Part shown: one piece after another, positions 8,777 to 18,433 of the stretch | How the letters are laid out: each line of letters begins with the position of its first letter | Numbering within the stretch: position 1 is the stretch's first letter | Translations under genes and position numbers: made by a program | The notes under the pieces: generated by a model | The model's input: the letters and a program-made list of their open reading frames with translations, nothing else | Told to the model about the DNA's origin: nothing | Databases searched by the model: none | DNA from: Streptomyces sp. SID12488 | GTDB lineage: Bacteria; Actinomycetota; Actinomycetes; Streptomycetales; Streptomycetaceae | Direction of reading: 5' to 3' | NCBI RefSeq assembly: GCF_010548275.1 | Contig: NZ_JAAGLT010000007.1 | Span: 124,001-188,000, forward strand | Length of the DNA: 64,000 nucleotides

Positions 8777-8986
8777 ATGACCGAAGCAACAGATCTCGCC
8801 GAGCGCGCGGGTGACCGCGATCCGCGGATCGGGCTGCGGGCCGTCTCCGCGCTGCGGAAGCTGGTCGAGCAGCTGGAGTCCGTGCAGGTGCGCAGTGCGC
8901 GCAATCAGGGCTGGTCGTGGCAGGAGATCGCCGCGGAACTCGGTGTCAGCAGGCAGGCCGTCCACAAGAAACACGGGAGGCAGTGA
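8777..8986 (+). CDS. Small helix-turn-helix protein
   Basis: This 69-residue protein is almost entirely an HTH: RIGLRAVSALRKLVEQLE forms the first helix, and WQEIAAELGVSRQAVHKKHG is a clear turn-helix recognition unit like those of sigma region 4 or Fis-like proteins. It lacks any ligand domain. It is translationally coupled to the Clp N-domain gene (TGATG overlap), so the two products probably act together. Twin palindromes in its own promoter are a likely binding site. Such HTH/Clp-N pairs are common in Streptomyces; their role is not known to me. Confidence 0.85.
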   Translation: MTEATDLAERAGDRDPRIGLRAVSALRKLVEQLESVQVRSARNQGWSWQEIAAELGVSRQAVHKKHGRQ

Positions 8987-9558
8987 TGTTCGAACGGTTC
9001 ACGAGCGATGCGCGCGAAGTGGTGCGGGGTGCCGCCGAGCACGCCGAACGCGTCGGCAGCCGGTCCGTCGACGCCGAGCACCTGCTGCTCGCGCTGCTCG
9101 CGCTGCTCGACCGGGAGGCCGGTCGAGCCTCCTTCGCGCTGGCCTCGCTCGGCCTCACCGACCGCAAGGAGTCGGTGAAGGGTGCTCTGGGCGACGCCCG
9201 GCGTCGCGCCGGGCTGTCCCAGGCCGAGGCCGATGCCCTCGCCGGGCTCGGAATCGACGTCTCCGACATCGTCTCCCGGGTCGAGGAGGTGCACGGCGTC
9301 GGCGCGATGTCCGGCGTCCGGCGGGACAGAGGGTGGTTGTCGGGGCGCCGCCCCTTCGGCCGGGGTGCCAAGGATGTGCTGGTGGGGTGCCTGCGCATCG
9401 CGGTGGCCCACAGCGACCGCCGGATCGGCGACGAGCACATCCTCCTCGCCCTCACGGCCCGCCCAGGCGTACCGGCAGAGGTCCTCGCCGATCAGGGAGT
9501 CACATACGAGGCCCTGAGCCGGGTGCTGTACAGCGAGGGCGAGGCGAAGGCGGGCTGA
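8986..9558 (+). CDS. Clp N-terminal repeat protein without ATPase domain
   Basis: The 190-residue product consists of two Clp repeat regions: MFERFTSDAREVVRGAAEHAERVGSRSVDAEHLLLALL at the start and, in the second half, DVLVGCLRIAVAHSDRRIGDEHILLALTARPG. These N-domains bind adaptors or substrates in ClpA/ClpC. Here no AAA+ domain follows, so it cannot unfold proteins itself; it might be an adaptor, decoy or sensor. It starts at the ATG overlapping the HTH stop codon (TGATG), with GGGAGG upstream. Its tail after the second repeat is short, and no transmembrane segment is present. Confidence 0.88.
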   Translation: MFERFTSDAREVVRGAAEHAERVGSRSVDAEHLLLALLALLDREAGRASFALASLGLTDRKESVKGALGDARRRAGLSQAEADALAGLGIDVSDIVSRVEEVHGVGAMSGVRRDRGWLSGRRPFGRGAKDVLVGCLRIAVAHSDRRIGDEHILLALTARPGVPAEVLADQGVTYEALSRVLYSEGEAKAG

Positions 9559-9839
9559 GGCGGCGGGCCGAGGTGGCGGGTTGAGGCGGGGTTCGGGGTG
9601 GGGTGGCGTCCCGCCAGGTGGTTGAGCCGATCGACTGTGCGGAGCGCGCAGGCAGGCGCCGCGCCGTGACGGTTCGGGTCACCCGTGGTGCCGGCGGCAG
9701 GTCGGCCGGGCGCGGAGCGGGAGCCGTGCCCCATGGGCGGTCGGCACGCGGCTCACCGGAACGCGTCGAGTGAGGTTGCCCGCACCATGTGGCGGGACAC
9801 GACCCGGGTTGGAGCCCCGCACCTCGGCTGTGCCCCCTC

Positions 9840-10943
9840 TCACGCCTTCGGCGTCCGCAGCGCCGCCTCCACCAGTGCCGCCGCCGCTGACAAGTGGCCG
9901 CGGATCTCGTGGAGCTGGGGTTCCGTGACGCGGTGGTCGCGGGCCGAGTCGCGGATGCCGTCCCGGAAGCGGTCGAGGAGGCGGTCCAGGTCTCTGGCCG
10001 GGTCGCCGGTGGAGTCCTCGTGGGCCCAGGACGGTTCGTAGCCGGCCGGGAAGTCCGGGGGAGTGTCCGTGTACTGCGGACGCTCCGGTTCCGGTGCCGT
10101 GGCGGTCGTGGTGCCGCCGGGGCGGGGGAAGCCGAAGTCCTTGCCCAGGCCCTGGCCGATGTCCTTGCCGAGGTTCTTGCCGAAGTCCTTCCCGAACTCG
10201 CCGAACTCCTTGGCCAGTTCGGTCAGGCCCTCCCGGACCCCCGTCGGCCAGTCGCCCCTGCTGAAGTGGTCCTGGACCTGTTCCTGGACGCGTTTGGCGA
10301 TGCGCTGCACCTCCTCCTGGGCCTGCGCGCGGGCGTTGTCCTGGGCCTCCTTGGCCTGGCGCCTGGCCCGCTGCGCCTCCTCGCGGGCCCGGCGGCTCTC
10401 GTCCTTCGCGCGCCGGGCCTGCTCCTTCCACTCCTGCTTGGCGCGTCGCATCTCCTCCTTCGCGACGCGCCACGCCTCCTTGTCGCCGGCGTCCGCGTGC
10501 TCCCCGTACTCACCGTGGTCCCCGAACGGGGTGCTCCGCGCGGCTCCGGAGGCTCCGCGGGCCTCGCTCGCCGCCGCGCGCACCTCCCGGCGCAGGTCGC
10601 CCGCCGCGCCCCGGACGTCAGCCCGGATCTCGGCGGCGAGCTCGGCGACCGAGTCACGGATCTCCAGTTCCAGGTCGGCCAACTCGCCGCTGCGGTCGGC
10701 CAGTTCGGCGCGGCCCGCGTCCGTGATGGCGTACACCTTGCGGCCGCCCTCGGTGGTGTGTGTGACCAGGCCCTCGGTCTGCAGTTTGGCCAGGCGGGGG
10801 TACACGGTGCCCGCCGACGGCGCGTACAGCCCCTGGAAGCGTTCCTCCAGGAGGCGGATCACCTCGTAGCCGTGGCGGGGGGCCTCGTCCAGCAGCTTCA
10901 GCAGGTAGAGGCGGAGGCGGCCGTGGGCGAAGACGGGAGGCAT
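9840..10943 (-). CDS. PadR-family transcriptional regulator with long coiled-coil and FG-repeat C-terminus
   Basis: The first 90 residues form the PadR winged helix: RLYLLKLLDEAPRHGYEVIRLLEERF, then YAPSAGTVYPRLAKLQTEGLV and the wing GGRKVYAITDAG. Ordinary PadR proteins are about 110-190 residues; this one has 367. Residues about 160-225 are a highly charged coiled coil rich in Ala, Arg, Glu and Lys. Around 245-275 the motif Gly-Lys-Asp-Phe/Leu/Ile repeats every four residues. The gene follows a DUF4097 gene by one nucleotide, so both lie in one operon, and palindromic ATATCG sites upstream suggest autoregulation. The C-terminus might sense envelope state or multimerise; this is inference. 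Confidence 0.9.
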   Translation of the reverse strand: MPPVFAHGRLRLYLLKLLDEAPRHGYEVIRLLEERFQGLYAPSAGTVYPRLAKLQTEGLVTHTTEGGRKVYAITDAGRAELADRSGELADLELEIRDSVAELAAEIRADVRGAAGDLRREVRAAASEARGASGAARSTPFGDHGEYGEHADAGDKEAWRVAKEEMRRAKQEWKEQARRAKDESRRAREEAQRARRQAKEAQDNARAQAQEEVQRIAKRVQEQVQDHFSRGDWPTGVREGLTELAKEFGEFGKDFGKNLGKDIGQGLGKDFGFPRPGGTTTATAPEPERPQYTDTPPDFPAGYEPSWAHEDSTGDPARDLDRLLDRFRDGIRDSARDHRVTEPQLHEIRGHLSAAAALVEAALRTPKA

Positions 10944-10944
10944 G

Positions 10945-11829
10945 TCAGAGCACCTTCTTGTTCGTCGTGCCGGAAGTGTCCCCGGGGGCGGAGTCGGCCG
11001 GTTCGTCCTCCGGTTGGGGGCGTCGGAGCAGGGCGATCGAGCCGGAGACCGTCGTAGCCCGGAGCTTGCCGGTGCCCGCGCCCAGGCGGCCCGTGACGCG
11101 GTGGGCGCCCCACTGGCCGTGGACGCGGAGGTCGTCGAAGGCGCTCGAGATCCTGCCGCTCGCCGTGTTGGCCTCCACCTCGGCGTCCGCCGGATGCGGG
11201 AGCCGGATGGCGATCTCGCCCGAGACGTTCGTCAGCTGCACGTCCGTCGGGCCCTCCGGGTCGAGGTCGACGATCATGGAGCCGCTCACCGACTCCGCGC
11301 GCACCGAGGGGCCGGAGCCCTCCACGACGGTCAGGTCGCCGGAGACGGAGTTGAAGCGCAGATCACCCGTGACCGCCTGGGCCTCCAGGCTGCCCGAGAC
11401 GGTGTCGGCGCGGACCGGCCCGGAGAGGCCGACGAGTGTCGTGTCGCCGGTGACGCCCTTCACCACCGTCGGCCCGGCGACCCCCGAGACGAACGCGGCG
11501 GCGCCGACCACACCCACCTCGACGCGCGCGGCAGCCGGGACGGTCAGGGACACCACCGCGGAGCGGCGCCAGCTCTTGCGGTCCAGCCACTTGAGGAAGC
11601 CCTTCCAGGGCAGGTCCTCGTACGCCACCGTCAGCACGCCGTCCTCCTGGGTCACCACCAGGGGTGGGCCCTCGATCTCGGTGACCTCCAGACGGGCGGA
11701 ACTCTCCTCCGTGCCCACCACGTTCACCGTTCCGTTGACGATGCGTACGTGCAGGCCCGTGATCGGCTCGGCGAACGCGAGGTTGCCGGGCTCTTTGACG
11801 GACCACTCGGACGTGGATGTGGTGGACAT
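10945..11829 (-). CDS. DUF4097-family beta-strand repeat protein
   Basis: The 294-residue protein has the DUF4097 pattern of short beta repeats: ADTVSGSLEAQAVTGDLRFNSVSGDLTVVEGSG and following units, each with a Val-Ser-Gly turn, forming a probable beta-helix or solenoid. There is no signal peptide or membrane segment, so it is probably cytoplasmic. Members are often adjacent to PadR regulators and envelope stress genes; a biochemical role is not established. The start has GGGGG eight bases upstream. It is first in the operon with the PadR gene. Confidence 0.9.
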   Translation of the reverse strand: MSTTSTSEWSVKEPGNLAFAEPITGLHVRIVNGTVNVVGTEESSARLEVTEIEGPPLVVTQEDGVLTVAYEDLPWKGFLKWLDRKSWRRSAVVSLTVPAAARVEVGVVGAAAFVSGVAGPTVVKGVTGDTTLVGLSGPVRADTVSGSLEAQAVTGDLRFNSVSGDLTVVEGSGPSVRAESVSGSMIVDLDPEGPTDVQLTNVSGEIAIRLPHPADAEVEANTASGRISSAFDDLRVHGQWGAHRVTGRLGAGTGKLRATTVSGSIALLRRPQPEDEPADSAPGDTSGTTNKKVL

Positions 11830-11901
11830 GGTGCGGACCCCCTAGGTGAACGGACGGGTTGACGAACGGCAGGCCGACGACCGGGTACGTCACGACACGC
11901 C

Positions 11902-11935
11902 ATATCGCGTCTTCCGTTATTCACGATATATCGCG
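11902..11935 (-). promoter_or_regulatory. Probable PadR operator: ATATCGCG repeat and CGATATATCG palindrome
   Basis: ATATCGCG occurs at 11902-11909 and again at 11928-11935, 26 bp apart; the second copy is embedded in the palindrome CGATATATCG (11924-11933). The region is AT-rich against its surroundings and lies 73-106 bp upstream of the DUF4097 start. AT-rich ATAT-centred palindromes are usual for PadR proteins. Binding by the operon's own PadR is inferred. Confidence 0.55.
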
Positions 11936-11998
11936 GACACGGAAAGTCAAGACACCTGGACCGGAGCCGCTCGCCGCGCCCGCTCGCTCATTTGCTCG

Positions 11999-12181
11999 TC
12001 ACGCGTCGTCCTCGTCGTCGTCCAGCCGCGCCAGCCAGGTGGCCAGACGCTCCACCGGCACCTCGAAGTCGGGATTGAGGTCGACGAAGGCCCGCAGCTG
12101 CTCGGCGAGCCACTCGAAGGTGACCTCCTCCTCGCCGCGCCGCTTGGCCAGTTCTTCGATGCCTCGGTCGGTGAAGTACAC
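11999..12181 (-). CDS. DUF6104-family small protein
   Basis: The 60-residue acidic protein (MYFTDRGIEELAKRRGEEEV ... LARLDDDEDDA) matches the small Streptomyces family that I recall as DUF6104, found next to kgd. It has a predicted helix-rich fold and a poly-acidic C-terminus. No function is known. An AGGAGAAC-like Shine-Dalgarno precedes the ATG. It is downstream of kgd but separated by a terminator. Confidence 0.8.
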   Translation of the reverse strand: MYFTDRGIEELAKRRGEEEVTFEWLAEQLRAFVDLNPDFEVPVERLATWLARLDDDEDDA

Positions 12182-12271
12182 GGATGTTCTCCTGGGGACT
12201 GCTGTGTCTGGTGGGACTGCTGGGACTGTTGGTGAAGGCTATGCGCACGTATCCGGGGCCCTGATGACGAA

Positions 12272-12305
12272 GGGCCCGGCACCGGATCTCTCCGGTGCCG
12301 GGCCC
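12272..12305 (-). terminator. kgd terminator hairpin
   Basis: A perfect 15-bp stem, GGGCCCGGCACCGGA (12272-12286) with 12291-12305, closes a 4-nt loop, starting 38 bp after the kgd stop codon. It is strong enough to stop readthrough into DUF6104. Confidence 0.88.
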
Positions 12306-12343
12306 CCGTACATCAGCCCTGTTCGGCCGAGGCCGGTCGAGCC

Positions 12344-15300
12344 TTACGCCTCGAACACCTCGCGCAGCAGCTGCTCCTGCTCCGCCTGGTGACGCTTCGC
12401 CGAACCCACTGCCGGGGACGAGCCGGCCGGGCGCGAGATGCGCCGCAGACGCTCGCCGTGCGGGATGTCCGCGCCGACCGCGAGGTCCAGGTGGTCGATC
12501 AGGTTGAGGGCGATGAAGGGCCACGCGCCCTGGTTCGCCGGCTCCTCCTGCGCCCACAGGTACTTCTCGGCGTTCGGGTACTTGGCGATCTCCGCCTGGA
12601 GTTCCGCACCCGGGAGCGGGTACAGGCGCTCGATGCGGATGATCGCCGTGTCCGTGTTGCCGCGCTTCTTCCGCTCGGCCTCAAGGTCGTAGTACAGCTT
12701 GCCGGCGCAGAAGACGACCCTGCGGACGTCGGCCGGGGCGGCGGACTCGTCGCCGATGACCGGGCGGAACGCGCCCGTCGTGAACTCCTCCGCCTTCGAC
12801 GCCGCCGCCTTGAGACGCAGCATCGACTTCGGGGTGAAGACCACCAGCGGCTTGTGGTGCGGGTTGTGCACCTGCCACCGCAGGAGGTGGAAGTAGTTCG
12901 ACGGCAGCGTTGGCTGCGCGACCATCATGTTGTTCTGGGCACAGAGCTGGAGGAACCGCTCGATGCGGGCCGAGGAGTGGTCCGGGCCCTGGCCCTCGTG
13001 ACCGTGGGGGAGGAGCAGGGTGACGCCGGACGTCTGGCCCCACTTCTGTTCCGCGGCCGAGATGTACTCGTCCACCACCGTCTGCGCGCCGTTGACGAAG
13101 TCGCCGAACTGCGCCTCCCACATCACGAGCGCGTCGGGGCGGGCCAGCGAGTAGCCGTACTCGAAGCCCATGACCGCGTACTCGGAGAGCAGGGAGTCGT
13201 AGACGTTCAGGCGGGCCTGGTCGTCCGACAGGTACTGGAGCGGGGTGTAGTCCTCACCGGTGACCCGGTCGATCAGGACCGCGTGACGCTGGCCGAAGGT
13301 GCCGCGCCGGGAGTCCTGGCCCGAGAGGCGCACCGGGGTGCCCTCCAGGAGCAGGGAGCCGATCGCGAGCGTCTCGCCCATGCCCCAGTCGATCGTGTCG
13401 TCCTCGATCATCGCCGCCCGGCGCTGCAACTGAGGGATCAGCCGCGGGTGGACGGTGACGTGGTCGGGGATGTTGACCTGGGACTCGGCGATGCGCTTGA
13501 TGACCTCCTGGGAGACCGCGGTCTCCACGGCCACCGGGAACTCGGCCCGGGGGTCGCCGACATGGGCCTCGGCCGGCGCGGAGATGGCCTCGCGGACCTC
13601 CGTGAAGACCTTCTCCAACTGGCCCTGGAAGTCCTGCAGCGCCTGTTCGGCCTCTTCGAGGGTGATGTCGCCGCGACCGATGAGGGACTCGGTGTAGAGC
13701 TTGCGCACCGAGCGCTTCTTGTCGATCAGGTCGTACATCAGGGGCTGCGTGAACGCCGGGTTGTCGGACTCGTTGTGACCGCGGCGGCGGTAGCAGATGA
13801 GGTCGATGACGACGTCCTTGTTGAACGCCTGGCGGAACTCGAAGGCCAGGCGAGCGACGCGGACGACGGCCTCGGGGTCGTCGCCGTTCACATGGAAGAT
13901 CGGCGCCTCGATCATGCGGGCGACGTCGGTCGCGTACATGGAGGAGCGCGACGACTCCGGGGCGGCGGTGAAGCCGACCTGGTTGTTGATGACGATGTGG
14001 ACCGTGCCACCGGTGCGGTAGCCGCGCAGCTGGGACATGTTGAGCGTCTCGGCCACCACGCCCTGGCCCGCGAAGGCCGCGTCACCGTGCAGGGCGACCG
14101 GCAGGACCGTGAAGTCCGTGCCGCCCTTGTTGATGATGTCCTGCTTGGCGCGGGCGATACCCTCGATGACCGGGTCGACCGTCTCCAGGTGGGACGGGTT
14201 GGCGGCCAGCGAGACGTTGATCTGCTCGCCGTCGAGGCCCGTGAACACGCCCCGGGCGCCCAGGTGGTACTTCACGTCGCCGGAGCCGTGCATCGACTTC
14301 GGGTCGAGGTTGCCCTCGAACTCCCGGAAGATCTGGGCGTACGACTTGCCGACGATGTTCGCGAGCACGTTCAGCCGGCCGCGGTGGGCCATGCCGATGA
14401 CGACCTCGTCGAGGCGCGACTCGGCCGCCGAGTCGATCACGGCGTCCAGGAGCGGGATGACGGACTCGCCGCCCTCCAGCGAGAAGCGCTTCTGGCCGAC
14501 GTACTTCGTCTGCAGGAAGGTCTCGAAGGCCTCCGCCGCGTTCAGCTGGCGCAGGATGCGCAGCTGCTCCTCGCGCTCCGGCTTGCTGTGCGGGCGCTCG
14601 ATGCGGTCCTGGATCCACTTGCGCTGCTTGGGGTCCTGGATGTGCATGAACTCGACGCCGGTGGTGCGGCAGTACGAGTCGCGGAGCACGCCGAGGATGT
14701 CGCGCAGCTTCATCAGGGACTTGCCCGAGAAGCCGCCGACGGCGAACTCGCGCTCCAGGTCCCAGAGGGTGAGCCCGTGTTCGGTGATGTCCAGGTCGGG
14801 GTGCTTGCGCTGGCGGTACTCCAGCGGGTCGGTGTCGGCCATGACGTGGCCGCGGACCCGGTAGGAGTGGATCAGCTCGAAGACGCGGGCGGGCTTGGTG
14901 ACGTCGTCGTCGTGCGAGGCGTCGATGTCCTTGAGCCAGCGCACCGGCTCGTAGGGGATGCGCAGCGCCTCGAAGATCTCGTCGTAGAAGCCGGCCTCGC
15001 CGAGCAGGTAGTTCGCGACGACGCGCAGGAACTCGCCGGAGGCGGCGCCCTGGATGACCCGGTGGTCGTAGGTCGACGTGAGCGTCATGACCTTGGAGAT
15101 GCCGAGCTTGTTCAGGGTGTCCTGGGACGTGCCCTGGAACTCCGCCGGGTAGTCCATGGAACCGACGCCCATGATGACCGACTGACCGGGCATCAGACGC
15201 GGCACCGAGTGGACGGTGCCGAGGCCGCCGGGGTTGGTCAGGGAGACCGTGACACCGGTGAAGTCGTCCATCGTCAACTTGCCCTCGCGGGCGCGGCGGA

Positions 15301-16141
15301 CGATGTCCTCGTAGGCCTGCCAGAACTCGAAGAAGTTCAGCGACTCGGCCTTCTTGATGCCGGCCACGACGAGCTGGCGGTCGCCGTTGGGCTTCACCAG
15401 GTCGATGGCCAGGCCGAAGTTGACGTGCGCCGGCTTGACCAGGGTCGGCTTGCCGTCCTTCTCCGCGAAGGAGTAGTTCATCGACGGCATGGCCTTGATG
15501 GCCTGCACCATCGCGTAGCCGATGAGGTGGGTGAAGGAGATCTTCCCGCCCCGGGCACGCTTCAGGTGGTTGTTGATGACGATGCGGTTGTCGAAGAGCA
15601 GCTTCACCGGGACCGCGCGCACGGACGTGGCCGTGGGCACCTCGATCGAGGCGTTCATGTTCTTCGCCACGGCCGCGGACGGGCCGCGCAGGGTCACGAA
15701 CTCCGGGCCGTCCGCGGCCTGGGCTGCGGGAACGGCCTTGGGCTTCGCGGCGACCGGCGCGGGCGCCGCGGCGGGCTTCACCGCGGCGGGCTTCGCGGCC
15801 GGAGCGGCCGCGGCGGGCCGGGGAGTGGCCTCCGGAGCCGGCGCCGGTACGGCCGGGGTCACGGGAGCCACGGGTGCGGCAGGAGCCGCTGGGGCGGTCG
15901 TGGTGGTCTCTGCGGCCCCCGCGGCCGCAGTACCCGCCGGAGCCGTCGAGGCGGCGGGCGCCCCGGGCTTGTAGTCGGCGAAGAAGTCCCACCAGGCTCG
16001 GTCTACCGAATTCGGGTCCTGGAGGTACTGCTGATAGATCTCGTCGACGAGCCACTCGTTGGGGCCGAACGCTGCCGCAGGGTTACCTGCGGGTTCGTCG
16101 GTCGAGATGCTCGATGAGTTACTGGGGGACTGTGCAGACAC
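12344..16141 (-). CDS. kgd: Multifunctional 2-oxoglutarate decarboxylase/dehydrogenase E1 with fused E2 succinyltransferase domain
   Basis: This 1265-residue enzyme feeds 2-oxoglutarate into the citric acid cycle. After an N-terminal segment ([26 protein letters not shown]) comes a Pro/Ala linker, then an E2-type catalytic domain with [15 protein letters not shown] (catalytic His), and then the thiamine-diphosphate E1: [46 protein letters not shown]. No lipoyl domain is present, as expected for the actinobacterial fusion, which works with lipoyl E2p and E3 of pyruvate dehydrogenase. The GTG at 16141 yields the family N-terminus [10 protein letters not shown] and has GAGGG upstream; the in-frame GTG at 16168 lacks a Shine-Dalgarno site. 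Regulation by GarA/OdhI-type FHA proteins is known in relatives. Confidence 0.97.
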   Translation of the reverse strand: MSAQSPSNSSSISTDEPAGNPAAAFGPNEWLVDEIYQQYLQDPNSVDRAWWDFFADYKPGAPAASTAPAGTAAAGAAETTTTAPAAPAAPVAPVTPAVPAPAPEATPRPAAAAPAAKPAAVKPAAAPAPVAAKPKAVPAAQAADGPEFVTLRGPSAAVAKNMNASIEVPTATSVRAVPVKLLFDNRIVINNHLKRARGGKISFTHLIGYAMVQAIKAMPSMNYSFAEKDGKPTLVKPAHVNFGLAIDLVKPNGDRQLVVAGIKKAESLNFFEFWQAYEDIVRRAREGKLTMDDFTGVTVSLTNPGGLGTVHSVPRLMPGQSVIMGVGSMDYPAEFQGTSQDTLNKLGISKVMTLTSTYDHRVIQGAASGEFLRVVANYLLGEAGFYDEIFEALRIPYEPVRWLKDIDASHDDDVTKPARVFELIHSYRVRGHVMADTDPLEYRQRKHPDLDITEHGLTLWDLEREFAVGGFSGKSLMKLRDILGVLRDSYCRTTGVEFMHIQDPKQRKWIQDRIERPHSKPEREEQLRILRQLNAAEAFETFLQTKYVGQKRFSLEGGESVIPLLDAVIDSAAESRLDEVVIGMAHRGRLNVLANIVGKSYAQIFREFEGNLDPKSMHGSGDVKYHLGARGVFTGLDGEQINVSLAANPSHLETVDPVIEGIARAKQDIINKGGTDFTVLPVALHGDAAFAGQGVVAETLNMSQLRGYRTGGTVHIVINNQVGFTAAPESSRSSMYATDVARMIEAPIFHVNGDDPEAVVRVARLAFEFRQAFNKDVVIDLICYRRRGHNESDNPAFTQPLMYDLIDKKRSVRKLYTESLIGRGDITLEEAEQALQDFQGQLEKVFTEVREAISAPAEAHVGDPRAEFPVAVETAVSQEVIKRIAESQVNIPDHVTVHPRLIPQLQRRAAMIEDDTIDWGMGETLAIGSLLLEGTPVRLSGQDSRRGTFGQRHAVLIDRVTGEDYTPLQYLSDDQARLNVYDSLLSEYAVMGFEYGYSLARPDALVMWEAQFGDFVNGAQTVVDEYISAAEQKWGQTSGVTLLLPHGHEGQGPDHSSARIERFLQLCAQNNMMVAQPTLPSNYFHLLRWQVHNPHHKPLVVFTPKSMLRLKAAASKAEEFTTGAFRPVIGDESAAPADVRRVVFCAGKLYYDLEAERKKRGNTDTAIIRIERLYPLPGAELQAEIAKYPNAEKYLWAQEEPANQGAWPFIALNLIDHLDLAVGADIPHGERLRRISRPAGSSPAVGSAKRHQAEQEQLLREVFEA

Positions 16142-16444
16142 GGCGGCAACCGCCCTCTTCCGCTTCACAAGGTGATGGACAGCGGGAATTAAGGCTACGC
16201 CCCCGTGGCCGAAAGGTCAGTCCGGGTCCGTTCATCGTCGTGTAAGTCACATCGAGAATCGGGTTTCGGGGGGTGAAATGGCGGGAAACAAGCGGGGTTC
16301 CGGTCCGAAAGAGACACGTGAAGGAAGCCCAAATTGTCGGCAGGGCGCACCAAATGCGCGGGCCTGTGAGCAATCACACGTGTCCACGCGCGTCCGTCAG
16401 CGCGGATGCCAGGTGGATCTTGCGGCTCCGTTTCGAACTTTACG
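16142..16444. other. kgd upstream region
   Basis: About 300 bp lie between the kgd start and the end of the histidine kinase gene. I see no ORF with coding character. It should hold the kgd promoter and the end of the two-component operon, but I cannot pick out a convincing -35/-10 pair. Confidence 0.5.
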
Positions 16445-17554
16445 TCAACTTGGTACGGATGACTCTCCCGGAAGAGTGACCAAAATCCGGCAACCCCGCT
16501 CGGATTCGGCCACACCGATCCGGCCGCCGTGCAGATCGACCGCCCAGCGGGCGATGGCCAGCCCGAGGCCCGTACCGCCGTCGCTGCCCGGGCCGTGCGG
16601 CGCGCTGACGCCGCCGCGGTTGAACCGCTCGAAGACCCGGTGCCACTCCGAGCGCGGGATGCCGGGGCCCTCGTCCAGGATCTCCAGCTCCAGCGACTCG
16701 GTCAGCGTCCCGCGCCGGGCCTTCACCGTGACCCGGCCGTGCGCGGGGCTGTGCTTGACCGCGTTGTCGATCAGGTTGGCGACGACCTGGTGGAGGCGCT
16801 CCGGGTCGGCGTGCGCGACCAGTTCGGGCGGGTTGACGTCGAGGTGCAGATGGACGTCGTTACGGGTGTGACCGCCGGAGCCCGACGCGATGCCCGCGCG
16901 CGTGGAGGCGAGCATGTTGGCTTCCTTGAGCACACCGGAGAGGTACGGCCAGACCTCGAACCGGCGCTTGCGCAGCGGCACGACCCCGTTGTCGAGCCGG
17001 GAGAGGTCCAGCAGGGTCTCCACCAGCCGCCCGAGGCGCTCGGTCTGCTTGAGCGCCGTACGCATGGTCTCCGGATCGGCGGCCGAGACCCCGTCCACGA
17101 CGTTCTCCAGCACGGCGCGCAGCCCCGCGATGGGGGTGCGCAGCTCGTGCGAGACGTTCGCCACCAGCTCCTTGCGCTGACGGTCCTGGGCCTCCAGCTC
17201 GTCGGCCATGACGTTGATCGTCTGGGCCAGGTCGCCCAGTTCGTCCCAGCGGTTCTCGCGTACCCGGCGCGTGTAGTCGCCGTGCGAGATGGAGCGGGCC
17301 ACCGCGTTCATGTCGTCCAGCGGCGCGGTGAGCGAATGGGCCACGAACTGCGTGATCAGCAGAGTGGCGATCATCGAGAAGACCGTGATGAAGCGGAGCT
17401 CCGTCTTGGTGTGCACCGCGATCATCGACAGACCGGTGGTGATCAGAACCGAGACGACGACCAGTGCGCCCAGCTTGGTCTTGATCGAGAACGGGCGTAC
17501 GCCGCCCCAGGGCTCCCCGGGGCTCCTCCGTGCGACCGGCCGCCCGAGGTTCAT
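16445..17554 (-). CDS. Sensor histidine kinase with minimal extracellular loop
   Basis: The 369-residue kinase has two transmembrane helices (about 27-47 and 53-72) joined by only a few residues (HTKTE), so it has no extracytoplasmic sensor domain. A HAMP domain follows, then the dimerisation helix with the phosphoacceptor His136 in ANVSHELRTP, and the ATPase: NLIDNAVKHSP (N box), ILDEGPGIP (G1), GGTGLGLAI (G2). The start at 17554 overlaps the response-regulator stop by ATGA, so they are coupled. The hairpin topology suggests it senses the membrane itself or partners with another protein. Confidence 0.94.
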   Translation of the reverse strand: MNLGRPVARRSPGEPWGGVRPFSIKTKLGALVVVSVLITTGLSMIAVHTKTELRFITVFSMIATLLITQFVAHSLTAPLDDMNAVARSISHGDYTRRVRENRWDELGDLAQTINVMADELEAQDRQRKELVANVSHELRTPIAGLRAVLENVVDGVSAADPETMRTALKQTERLGRLVETLLDLSRLDNGVVPLRKRRFEVWPYLSGVLKEANMLASTRAGIASGSGGHTRNDVHLHLDVNPPELVAHADPERLHQVVANLIDNAVKHSPAHGRVTVKARRGTLTESLELEILDEGPGIPRSEWHRVFERFNRGGVSAPHGPGSDGGTGLGLAIARWAVDLHGGRIGVAESERGCRILVTLPGESSVPS

Positions 17555-18288
17555 GGCGTCGGTGTCTCCAGTGCGTAGCCGACCCCGTGCACCGTACGGA
17601 TCCGCTCGGCGCCGATCTTCCGGCGCAGCGCCTTGATGTGGCTGTCGACGGTGCGGGTGCCGGAGGCGTCCGCCCAGTCCCACACCTCGGCGAGCAGCTG
17701 CTCGCGGGAGAGGACGGCGCGGGGGGTGTTGGCGAGACAGACGAGCAGGTCGAACTCGGTGGGCGTGAGATGCACGTCCTCGGAGCGCACCCGCACCCGT
17801 CGCTGCGCGTGGTCGATCTCCAGCTCGCCGAGCCGCAGGATGCCGGAGCGCGGTGTCGACGCGGCGATGGCGGCCCGCTCCACCCTGCGCAGCAGCACAT
17901 GCACCCGCGCGGCCAGCTCACGCATGGAGAAGGGCTTCGTCATGTAGTCGTCGGCGCCGACCCCGAGCCCGACCAGCATGTCGGTCTCGTCGTCGCGCGC
18001 GGTGAGCATCATGACGGGCACGGCCCGCTGGGCCTGTACCCGCCTGCATACTTCCAGCCCGTCGAACCCGGGCAGCATGATGTCGAGGATCAGCAGATCG
18101 GGCTGCCAGGCCTCGGCGGTGTCGACGGCGGCCGGCCCGTCGCCAGCGGTCTGCACGAGAAATCCCTCGGCGCGCAGACGGGCCGCGATGGCGTCGACGA
18201 TCGTCGGGTCGTCCTCGACCACGAGTACCCGGCGCTGGGCGCCGGGAGTCGCCGTCGCGCCGTTCTGGGAGGTGTGTGTCTGCTCCAT
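17551..18288 (-). CDS. OmpR/PhoB-family response regulator
   Basis: The 245-residue regulator has a receiver domain with acidic pocket VVEDDP, phosphoacceptor Asp69 in LLILDIMLPG, a Thr in MMLTARDDE and Lys in DDYMTKPFS. A C-terminal winged helix follows: VHLTPTEFDLLVCLANTPRAV, VDSHIKALRRKIG, HGVGYALE. The chosen start at 18288 has GGGAC upstream and removes 28 residues of non-conserved extension. It is the first gene of a two-gene operon with the kinase. Targets are unknown. Confidence 0.94.
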   Translation of the reverse strand: MEQTHTSQNGATATPGAQRRVLVVEDDPTIVDAIAARLRAEGFLVQTAGDGPAAVDTAEAWQPDLLILDIMLPGFDGLEVCRRVQAQRAVPVMMLTARDDETDMLVGLGVGADDYMTKPFSMRELAARVHVLLRRVERAAIAASTPRSGILRLGELEIDHAQRRVRVRSEDVHLTPTEFDLLVCLANTPRAVLSREQLLAEVWDWADASGTRTVDSHIKALRRKIGAERIRTVHGVGYALETPTP

Positions 18289-18433
18289 CGCCCGTCCCTG
18301 AAGTGTGCTTTCCGGAACCAGTGGGGTGGTTCCTTGGCTGCGCTTGTCCGCGCATGACTGCGATTGACGCACGACTGATCGGATGAGTGATCGGCGTCAG
18401 GGGAGCAGAGTACGGGCAGTCACCGTGGGGGGT

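Noticed and set aside
12389..16117. 1242-residue ORF antisense to kgd
   Set aside because: It is a mirror of a highly biased GC-rich gene; it has no motifs, and the opposite frame matches a well-known enzyme along its whole length.
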